In this document: one piece after another, positions 58,380 to 64,000 of the stretch
Layout: every line of letters begins with the position of its first letter
Numbering within the stretch: the first letter of the stretch is position 1
Assembly (NCBI GenBank): GCA_964546015.1
Contig: CAZJHO010000004.1
Coordinates: forward strand, 136,532 to 200,531
Length of the DNA: 64,000 nt
Direction of reading: 5' to 3'
DNA from: JAFGVL01 sp964546015
GTDB taxonomy: Bacteria > Bacteroidota > Bacteroidia > Bacteroidales > Paludibacteraceae
Program-made: the position numbers and the translations under genes
Notes under the pieces: model-generated
Told to the model about the DNA's origin: nothing
Databases searched by the model: none
Seen by the model: only the letters and a program-made list of their open reading frames with translations

Positions 58380-59759
58380 CTAATCCCTTACACAACGGAC
58401 AGCCAACCTCGCCACCTTATAGTCGTAGTATCTGTTAACAAAGCTGTAACTGAAAACCATGTACCGGTACCAGGCGTTATTGGCATCGCTCTCGGAAGCG
58501 CTCCACCAGTAACCGTCGTTTCCAATGCCGTGGAATGAACCACTGCTGAAACAGTAGCCGCCCGGAAGGGCTGTAAAACCTGATTCGTCAGTTGCTCCGG
58601 TGTTGGGGCTGTACCAATGGGTTGTACCGGCTTCTTTCAGCTTGCCTCCGGCAACGCTTACGCCTCCCAAATAATCGGTTAATTGCGTCCACTCGGCATC
58701 GCTTGGCAGGTGCCAGCCTGCGGGGCATACGCCCTGTACGCCGCTTGGATTGGCGGCGCTGCTTGCCGCTCCGTTCATGGCTGCCGCCCAGTTATACAAT
58801 ACGCCGTAAGTCGTGTAATTTGTGGTAGCTTTGGCTGCGGTTACATCTGTGCCATAATAATCATATACATAATAATATGGAATTGTTTGTGAACCTGTAA
58901 CGGGTCCTGATACGCTTGGCAAATATTTCAGGTTTTCGGCCATCCATACCTGGTTGCCGATTCTAACAGCATTATAATGATTCCCATCTCTTGAGTCGGT
59001 AAAGCCATTATTTAATAAATCTGATAATTCCAATGCTTCAATTCTTGCCAACAATGCATCTACATAAGCTTTTGTGGCGGCATCCTGGGCTTCTGTTGGA
59101 TCTGTAAGATTTTTAATTTGTCCATTAGCAGCGTTATTATTTGCAATCACATCAGAGAGTGTTTGGGTTTCGGTTTCGATGTAATTGCCCAAATCGTTGA
59201 TTTGACTCTCGGTTATCGAAATCCCTGTTGATTTGTCCCATGCGGTAAATACAGGGTCGATTTCGGTTATTGTGCCTGTAAAGTTTTCCGCTGTTTTGGC
59301 ATGTAAAGCATAAGGTACACTCAACAACTGGCTTGTTCCTGTAATGGTGTAGCTTGTTCCACCTGCAGGGTCGGTTTCGGTTTTTATAAAATAAGACCCG
59401 TTTGCCCAGTCAATGCTTGCAAAATTACCGGATACAACTGTACCGCCGCCAATTTCAATGCTTACCAAACCGTTGGCATTGGTGGTGGGCGTTTGGGTTT
59501 CTGCATAAACTGATATTCCGCTTGCCGAGCCTTGCAGGATGCTGATTTTCATACCCACCGCCTGATTGCTTACCAAATCATTGCTGCTGTTACGGATTAC
59601 CGCCTGATAGCTTATGCCATTCGGGCTTTGCCCGAAGGCAGTAGAAAGGTGCAAGGAAAAAGTTAAAAGTACTAATACCATGCGAGCTAAAAGGGGAAAG
59701 GTAAAAGTTGAAAGGGGAAAGGTACAAGGTAAAACAGGTTTTAATTGATTTGTTTTCAT
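58380..59759 (-). CDS. Secreted FISUMP-domain protein with variable-repeat-like C-terminus
   Basis: A 459-residue protein. Residues 45-165 (SYQAVIRNSSNDLV...) form a beta-rich module almost identical to that of the gene at 61735. A short coiled or linker part follows. The Fibrobacter succinogenes major paralogous domain (FISUMP, C-type-lectin-like) spans about 250-459: DSRDGNHYNAVRIGNQVWMAEN, GVLYNWAAAMNG, CPAGWHLPSDAEWTQLTDYLGG and WWSASESDANNAW. It ends SYSFVNRYYDYKVARLAVRC. This tail corresponds to the Asn-rich region diversified in DGR target proteins. The long, word-repeat-encoded signal region (LPCTFPLSTFTFPLLARM) is unusual; Met27 may be the true start. A four-helix-bundle gene lies directly upstream. 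Confidence 0.8.
   Translation of the reverse strand: MKTNQLKPVLPCTFPLSTFTFPLLARMVLVLLTFSLHLSTAFGQSPNGISYQAVIRNSSNDLVSNQAVGMKISILQGSASGISVYAETQTPTTNANGLVSIEIGGGTVVSGNFASIDWANGSYFIKTETDPAGGTSYTITGTSQLLSVPYALHAKTAENFTGTITEIDPVFTAWDKSTGISITESQINDLGNYIETETQTLSDVIANNNAANGQIKNLTDPTEAQDAATKAYVDALLARIEALELSDLLNNGFTDSRDGNHYNAVRIGNQVWMAENLKYLPSVSGPVTGSQTIPYYYVYDYYGTDVTAAKATTNYTTYGVLYNWAAAMNGAASSAANPSGVQGVCPAGWHLPSDAEWTQLTDYLGGVSVAGGKLKEAGTTHWYSPNTGATDESGFTALPGGYCFSSGSFHGIGNDGYWWSASESDANNAWYRYMVFSYSFVNRYYDYKVARLAVRCVRD
59640..59745 (-). repeat. Word-repeat tract inside the signal-peptide region of the FISUMP gene
   Basis: On the coding strand the words ACCTTTCCCCTTT, CAACTTTT, ACCTTTCCCC and CTTTTAACTTTTTCC recur. 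They encode CTFPLSTFTFPL and LLTFSLHLST. The paralogue at 61735 has a normal short signal peptide without these words. Confidence 0.6.
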
Positions 59760-59778
59760 AATTATCTGTTTTTAAAAT

Positions 59779-60123
59779 TTACAATTTGTTGATTAAACCA
59801 TATAAGATTTTTGATATTTCAGACGAAAGATTATGTAGATATTGAAATTTTTCCGGTTCAATTTTACCTAATTCACTTGCAACAATAAGCATTGAGCGAA
59901 CTTCGCCGCATGAACCTTTGGCTATGTATAAGAATTGTTTGAATTCTTTATTGCTTTTGCGTTCAAAACCCTCGGCAATATTGTTCATTACAGAAACGGA
60001 AGCTCTTTGTATCTGGTCTCTAAAGCTAAAATCTTTGCTTTCGTTAAACAAAGAATAAATCTGCACTGTAAGCTCTTTTGCCTTTTGCCATGCGATGATA
60101 TCCTCAAACCTTTCAATTCCCAT
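59779..60123 (-). CDS. Four-helix-bundle protein of the 23S rRNA IVP/Avd-like family
   Basis: A 114-residue, almost all-helical protein. Motifs: FEDIIAWQKAKELTVQIYSL at the start, FSFRDQIQRASVSVMNNIAEGF in helix 2, SNKEFKQFLYIAKGSCGEVRSML in helix 3 and helix 4 to the end. This is the TIGR02436/Pfam 23S_rRNA_IVP family, to which the DGR accessory protein Avd is related. Because it sits immediately upstream of a FISUMP gene with a variable-like tail, an Avd role is plausible but unproven. Many family members have no DGR link. A word-repeat tract (AGTAAAAAAGTAAAAGG) lies just before its ATG. Confidence 0.85.
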   Translation of the reverse strand: MGIERFEDIIAWQKAKELTVQIYSLFNESKDFSFRDQIQRASVSVMNNIAEGFERKSNKEFKQFLYIAKGSCGEVRSMLIVASELGKIEPEKFQYLHNLSSEISKILYGLINKL

Positions 60124-60158
60124 ACTTTTACCTTTCTCCTTTTACTTTTTTACTATCT
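60124..60158 (-). repeat. Short word-repeat tract before the four-helix-bundle gene
   Basis: The minus strand reads AGTAAAAAAGTAAAAGGAG then AAAGGTAAAAGT directly before the ATG, the same words as in the tract at 60571. It overlaps the last codons of the upstream gene. Confidence 0.5.
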
Positions 60159-60702
60159 TAAATGTTTTTACTTCTTTGTTTCCTTGAATAACTTTTACAA
60201 AATAGGTTGCAGGCACAAGATTGCCCATGGCAATGCTTGTCCGGCTATCTGTGATTTTTTCGCTTTGTAAAAGTTTTCCTGCCATGTCAAAGAGTTGAAA
60301 GTGTAAAGTTGAAAGGTCAAAGTCTTTCACTTCTAATGTAAGATTATCGGTAGCGGGGTTGGGATAAGCCGTAATCGAAAGGGTTATCGCTTTGGCTTCT
60401 TCAATCGCCGTTACTACCGAGATTTCATAAGGTTGTTGTACTCCTTGTGCCACAGAACCAGTTGTTCCTGTGTTGCTGGTGTAAACAACCTGTCCAACGG
60501 AATAACCCACCGAGCCTCCGCTGCCCGAAGCATTACCGCCTGTAGCGTTAACGCTTTCCTGTGCCGTTACAGGTGAAAGTAAAAAGGGAAAAGTTGAAAG
60601 GTAAAAAGTTAAAAGTGTTGCTACTCCCAGACTTTTTACTTTCAAAGAAGCACTTTCGCCTTTCTCCTTTTTCCTTGTTCCTGCTTTGTTTTTGTGTCGC
60701 AT
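60142..60702 (-). CDS. Secreted protein with T9SS type A sorting domain
   Basis: A 186-residue product. The N-terminal 47 residues (basic RHKNKAGTRKKEKGESASLK, then hydrophobic LLTFYLSTFPFLLSPVTAQ) act as an apparent signal peptide and are encoded by a word-repeat hairpin. The short body contains ASGSGGSVGYSVGQVVYT and TTGSVAQGVQQPYEI, a module seen in many Bacteroidota T9SS proteins. The C-terminus is a type A sorting domain (ITAYPNPATDNLTLEV, MAGKLLQSEKI, LVPATYFVKVIQGNKEVKTF). A second copy of this gene begins at the window end (63923). Confidence 0.8.
   Translation of the reverse strand: MRHKNKAGTRKKEKGESASLKVKSLGVATLLTFYLSTFPFLLSPVTAQESVNATGGNASGSGGSVGYSVGQVVYTSNTGTTGSVAQGVQQPYEISVVTAIEEAKAITLSITAYPNPATDNLTLEVKDFDLSTLHFQLFDMAGKLLQSEKITDSRTSIAMGNLVPATYFVKVIQGNKEVKTFKIVKK
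60571..60681 (-). repeat. Word-repeat hairpin inside a coding sequence (signal peptide)
   Basis: The plus-strand left arm (60571-60616, words GAAAGT, AAAAAG, GTTGAAAGG) and right arm (60631-60681, words CTTTTTACTTTC, CCTTTCTCC) are complementary with mismatches around a 14-base loop. On the coding strand one arm encodes the Lys/Arg/Glu-rich part and the other the Leu/Phe/Ser/Thr-rich part of the signal peptide. Confidence 0.7.
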
Positions 60703-60724
60703 TTTTGTCCTTTTTTTTCGTTGG

Positions 60725-61543
60725 TTATTTCAGTTTCTTAATCGCCTGGCTTTCCGTCAATGATTTCATTTGTGCTATGGCAACTTTGTTTAGCTGTATA
60801 AGCCGTTCGCTTTGTGGTAGGCTTTGCTGAATAAGCAGGGCATTGATACTTTCCATATTGCTCAAAACAACCAACTGCTCCAATGTCGCATAATCTCTTA
60901 TATTTCCTGTTTTGTCAGGATTGTCGTCCCGCCATTCTTTTGCCGTTATTCCAAAGAGAGCAACATTAAGCAAGTCAGCTTCGTTGGCATAAACAAAGTT
61001 GGCTTGCTGTTTTGTAATTTCTTTCGGTATCAGATTTTCTTTGATTGCGTCGGTGTGTATGTGGTAGTTTATTTTAGCCAAAGTTCGTTGTAAATTCCAT
61101 TCCAATTTCAGACGGTTGTTTTCATCGTCTTTCAGGCGTTGAAACTCGTTCACGAGATAAATCTGAAATTCGGGACTTAGCCACATTGCAAAGTTGAAAG
61201 CAATGTCTTTATGGGCGTATGTACCTCCATAACGCCCTGCTTTAACAATTAATCCGATAGCTTTTGTTCTTTCAATCCATTGTCCCACAGACATTATGAA
61301 TCTGTTTGTACCTGCTTCTCGTTCAATTACCCCGAATTCGGGGTAATTGAAATTGGCGTTTTTGATATTTTCCCATACGGCTAAATATTCCAACGTGTTT
61401 TTATTGGTTATCCACTTGCCAATAAGTCCGCTTCCTTCGTTAAAACCTGTTGTCATATCAGTCAGGCTGATATAGTCAGTTTCATTTTGTGTGATAACCG
61501 CTATAGTCGATTCTTTTACCTGTAATGTCCTTTCTTTTGCCAT
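60725..61543 (-). CDS. KilA-N domain protein
   Basis: A 272-residue DNA-binding-type protein. Residues about 5-110 form a KilA-N domain: TDYISLTDMTTGFN, NTLEYLAVWENIKN, FNYPEFGVI, SVGQWIERTKAIGLIVKAGRYGGTYAHKDIAFNFAMWLSPEFQIYLV. The rest is helical (NRLKLEWNLQRTLAKINYHI, ESINALLIQQSLPQSERLIQLN). KilA-N proteins are typical of phages and mobile elements, and bacterial copies are usually annotated only as DNA-binding. Its position between two lectin-like genes supports a mobile origin of the segment. Confidence 0.85.
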   Translation of the reverse strand: MAKERTLQVKESTIAVITQNETDYISLTDMTTGFNEGSGLIGKWITNKNTLEYLAVWENIKNANFNYPEFGVIEREAGTNRFIMSVGQWIERTKAIGLIVKAGRYGGTYAHKDIAFNFAMWLSPEFQIYLVNEFQRLKDDENNRLKLEWNLQRTLAKINYHIHTDAIKENLIPKEITKQQANFVYANEADLLNVALFGITAKEWRDDNPDKTGNIRDYATLEQLVVLSNMESINALLIQQSLPQSERLIQLNKVAIAQMKSLTESQAIKKLK

Positions 61544-61734
61544 CTTGTTCCTTTTAAACGGTAAATTTACAAAAAGAAACCTTTAATCTTACTGTAAGCC
61601 TTGGTTTGATTTAACTCTTGTGGCAGAAAAAATGCTTTAAACGTTTTAAAAATATACATTTTAGCTCCCCACAGCACGGGTTACAAAGGAAAAACCCCGT
61701 GAAATAAAGCATATCCCACGGGGTAAATAAATTG

Positions 61735-63909
61735 TTAAAAAGCCCGAACAGCACGCACCCTGTAGTTGTTTTTCTTATCGTCGAGGTACTGGCTGCCATC
61801 ATAGAAGTACTGCTTCTGTGCGCCGTTGTTATTGTACTCGGTCGAACTCCAATAGTAGGAACTAGCAAAACCGCCAACCGCATCTTTTTGCAAGTATAAA
61901 AGATTAAGCTCGTATTTTGAAGGTAAGTACCAGTCGCCGTATCCTCCACCTTGGTAATTAGCGCATAGTTGAGCAGCATAACTTCCAGCCCCTTGATTCG
62001 CAATTATACGCTCTGTATTATACATACCAGCACCAATACCATCTCTTACTGCATTGGTTGTAGTATAAGAACCATTGTACCATTGTATTCCCTCGCTTTG
62101 GTCGGCTGTGGCTGCTATTAAACCATGTTGCCCTGTGGCATCTAACCAAAATATAATGCCGCCCTGATAAGCCTGTCCGATAGTAAGGGTTGTAGCTCCT
62201 GTGGCGTTTACCACATAAGGGCTTGCAGTGGTTCCGCTTCCTGTTACGGTTACATTAGTCCCTGCTGTTACTTTGGTTTCGGAGCCATCGGCTGGTGCGG
62301 GTATAGTTGGTTTATTGCTTAGGTCGTTATAGCTACCACTTGTTGCAACGGTTGCAAATGTTGGTTTACCTGTTACGTCTGTCCATGCAGGAACCCATGC
62401 AATAGGGCGGTATAAACCAGCATGATTTCCCCATCCAAATGCTGTATTCCAATTGGTGGAATTACCACCTGTGGCATTAATTACGCCAATTACATCTAAC
62501 CTAACAGATGGCGTAGTAGTTCCCATACCAACATAACCGTTTGATGTGATAGACATAACCGAATTGCTTAAATCTGCTGAAGCATAATCCTGTGATGTTC
62601 TGCTTAAAAAGTGCATTGTGCTTAATCCCCAAATATCACGTCGTTCGACAAAGATTCCCATTTTTGCAATAGCTGCATCGTCGGGGGCAAAAAGCATACC
62701 CACACCACTACCTATGCCAAGCGTAAGGTTAGTAAGTTTTAAGTTAAACTGGGAGCCAGGTGTGGAAGGAACACTTACTTCTAATGGAAATGTGCTATTA
62801 ATTGTCCCGATGCTTACTTTGCCTGTATTGTAATAAATACCACTACCAGATGTAGTCCATTGGGAATTAGTTATTGTTGGCTTGTTGCTTAAATCATTAT
62901 AGCTTCCGCTTGTAGCAACGGTTGCTAATGTTGGCGCACCGGTTAAGCTGCTGTATTGTCCATTAAACAAAGTTGGTTGGTTTGTTAAGTCGTTATACGA
63001 ACCGCTAAAAAGTATAGGCTTATTCAGTATTTCGGCTGCGTTACCGATTGCGGCATTCCAGTCGGGTTTTACATTTACTTCGGCTCCTGTAGCGATACCT
63101 GCCAATTTTGTTTTCTCTGCATCGGTATAGTCGTTAGTTGATAAGCCTTTGTCGGCTTCTTTGTCAACTTTAGAATCTAAAGCAGTTTGAGTTGCTGTAC
63201 TTATCGGCTTATTGGCATCGGAAGTATTATCGATATTGCCTAAACCTAAATCTGCTTTTGTTAAAGTAATAGCGCCCCCAACCTGTATTACACCATTAAC
63301 CGAGGTAGTTAAACCATCGCTACCTTTTTCACCGGTATCACCTTTTAATCCTTGTATGCCTTGAATACCTTGCTCACCTGTATCTCCTTTGTCTCCTTTT
63401 AGTCCTTGCTCACCTTGGATGCCGGTGTCACCTTTGTCACCTTTCAATCCTTGCTCACCCTGGATACCCGGCTCGCCTTGTGGTCCCGAGGGTCCCGCCA
63501 GCGATGAGCCTGAAGCTTTGGCGTACAATGCAAAAGGCACACTCAACAATTGGCTTGTTCCTGTAATTGTGTAGCTTGTTCCGCCCGTCGGGTCGGTTTC
63601 GGTTTTTATAAAATAAGACCCGTTTGCCCAGTCAATGCCTGCAAAATTACCGGATACAACTGTACCGCCGCCAATTTCAATGCTTACCAAACCGTTGGCA
63701 TTGGTGGTGGGTGTTTGGGTTTCAACATAAACTGCCGTGCCGCTTGCCGAGCCTTGCAAAATGCTGATTTTCATACCCACCGCCTGATTGTTTACCAAAT
63801 CATTGCTGCTGTTACGGATTACCGCCTGATAGCTCATTTTTTCGGGCGATTGTGCAAACACACTTGTTGTTAAAAGAACGGCTGCTAAAAATGTAAATAC
63901 TTTTTTCAT
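61735..63909 (-). CDS. Secreted fibre-like protein with collagen-like repeats and DUF1566/Lcl C-terminal domain
   Basis: A 724-residue protein. The signal peptide (1-20) precedes the module shared with the gene at 58380 (residues 25-130). A collagen-like Gly-X-Y tract covers about residues 139-199 (GPSGPQGEPGIQGEQGLKGD). Phage-tail-fibre-like blocks follow (LGNIDNTSDANKPISTATQ, KLAGIATGAEVNVKPDW) and SYNDLSNKPTI repeats. The C-terminal DUF1566/Lcl domain (about 590-724) shows GGIIFWLDATGQHGLIAA, DWYLPSKYELNLLY and YWSSTEYNNNGAQKQYF, ending KNNYRVRAVRAF. This domain is a known DGR target fold. The codon pattern of the tail suggests adenine-directed variation. The two shared modules indicate duplication with the FISUMP gene. 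Confidence 0.8.
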   Translation of the reverse strand: MKKVFTFLAAVLLTTSVFAQSPEKMSYQAVIRNSSNDLVNNQAVGMKISILQGSASGTAVYVETQTPTTNANGLVSIEIGGGTVVSGNFAGIDWANGSYFIKTETDPTGGTSYTITGTSQLLSVPFALYAKASGSSLAGPSGPQGEPGIQGEQGLKGDKGDTGIQGEQGLKGDKGDTGEQGIQGIQGLKGDTGEKGSDGLTTSVNGVIQVGGAITLTKADLGLGNIDNTSDANKPISTATQTALDSKVDKEADKGLSTNDYTDAEKTKLAGIATGAEVNVKPDWNAAIGNAAEILNKPILFSGSYNDLTNQPTLFNGQYSSLTGAPTLATVATSGSYNDLSNKPTITNSQWTTSGSGIYYNTGKVSIGTINSTFPLEVSVPSTPGSQFNLKLTNLTLGIGSGVGMLFAPDDAAIAKMGIFVERRDIWGLSTMHFLSRTSQDYASADLSNSVMSITSNGYVGMGTTTPSVRLDVIGVINATGGNSTNWNTAFGWGNHAGLYRPIAWVPAWTDVTGKPTFATVATSGSYNDLSNKPTIPAPADGSETKVTAGTNVTVTGSGTTASPYVVNATGATTLTIGQAYQGGIIFWLDATGQHGLIAATADQSEGIQWYNGSYTTTNAVRDGIGAGMYNTERIIANQGAGSYAAQLCANYQGGGYGDWYLPSKYELNLLYLQKDAVGGFASSYYWSSTEYNNNGAQKQYFYDGSQYLDDKKNNYRVRAVRAF
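63310..63495 (-). repeat. Collagen-like Gly-X-Y coding repeats
   Basis: Tandem repeats of a unit encoding IQGEQGLKGDKGDTG and shorter variants run for about 60 residues. They should form a triple-helical stalk between the shared N-terminal module and the distal domains. Confidence 0.75.
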
Positions 63910-63922
63910 TGCTTATTCCTCC

Positions 63923-64000
63923 TTAGTTTTTAATGATTTTAAAGATTTTTACTTCTTTGTTTCCTTGAATAACTTTTACAAAATAGGTTGCAGGCACAAG
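63923..64000 (-). CDS. C-terminal fragment of a second T9SS type A sorting-domain protein
   Basis: The last 25 codons (LVPATYFVKVIQGNKEVKIF, then KIIKN and stop) are visible, cut by the window edge. They are nearly identical to the end of the gene at 60142 (LVPATYFVKVIQGNKEVKTF). The unit [T9SS type A protein followed by lectin-like protein with the shared module] is therefore present twice, which points to a segmental duplication. Confidence 0.8.
   Translation of the reverse strand, partial: LVPATYFVKVIQGNKEVKIFKIIKN

Noticed and set aside
57635..58538. Plus-strand ORFs in the 57.6-58.5 kb region
   Set aside because: They are opposite to the membrane protein, the four-helix pseudogene and the FISUMP gene; their sequences are low in complexity and family-free.
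61544..61734. Hidden gene between the KilA-N and DUF1566 genes
   Set aside because: About 190 bases hold only a possible weak CCCGTG/CACGGG hairpin (61690-61720), which may be the terminator of the DUF1566 gene; the longer minus-strand frame there is a shadow of the DUF1566 coding sequence.
63310..63495. CRISPR-like array
   Set aside because: The repeats encode Gly-X-Y collagen-like units in frame without spacers; they belong to the protein. The word-repeat tracts also lack unique spacers.
57400..64000. DGR reverse transcriptase and template repeat
   Set aside because: No frame carries an RT catalytic motif, and no A-rich near-copy of either variable tail was seen; the DGR call rests on targets and an Avd-like gene only.

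Overview
This window comes from an A+T-rich Bacteroidota chromosome, most likely of the order Bacteroidales. The evidence is lipoprotein TamL in place of TamA, GldB, PorP/SprF, many secreted proteins with type IX secretion (T9SS) C-terminal signals of both A and B type, an IspG with the large insertion, a MetH without its activation domain, and many promoters of the Bacteroidota form TAnnTTTG. No 16S gene is present, so the genus cannot be named.

Layout, 0-49.7 kb (mostly core genome). The minus-strand run tamL-era-der (cut at base 1) is followed by a PspC protein, two small secreted proteins and fabG. Then come rmlA-rmlC-rmlD (dTDP-rhamnose) and a minus-strand cluster hisH-hisF-M23 peptidase-rsh-glycogen debranching enzyme. 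From 15.7 to 25.3 kb lies a T9SS surface module: two giant type-B cargo proteins, an OmpA-family protein and a PorP/SprF protein. After this come ispG, the acetate pathway pta-(3-hydroxyacyl-CoA dehydrogenase-like)-ackA, tRNA-Glu-rpsT, hcp, metH-trmD-argC-gldB, an MsbA-like ABC exporter, purB, a PL9 pectate lyase-like secreted enzyme, a DUF5131 protein, dnaK, rlmB and an MltF-like lytic transglycosylase.

Layout, 49.7-57.4 kb (accessory). The mltF reading frame runs into foreign DNA. Three palindromic elements (about 50.03, 52.21 and 57.13 kb) each have 124-125 bases between a left AAC and a right GTTA and share internal blocks. They look like integron attC sites, and no integrase is in view. 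They border gene fragments (nuclease C-terminus, TPR fragment) and whole genes (glycosyltransferase, a chimeric LuxR-type protein, an amidohydrolase). A DUF1905/YdeI-like remnant, lying beside a half-site, directly abuts the stop of a calcium-type P-ATPase.

Layout, 57.4-64 kb (accessory). Two secreted proteins share an almost identical N-terminal module but end in different C-type-lectin-like domains (FISUMP and DUF1566/Lcl). Their tails look like the variable repeats of diversity-generating retroelements (DGRs). A four-helix-bundle gene of the Avd-like family lies next to one, with a second, broken copy beyond it. No reverse transcriptase or template repeat is in the window, which ends inside a second copy of a neighbouring T9SS gene.

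A further theme is a set of intergenic hairpins built from short repeated words. The word set differs at each locus but the architecture is the same. In one gene such a hairpin lies inside the coding sequence and supplies the signal peptide. A separate C-rich repeat family has entered the start of rmlD and the end of hisH.
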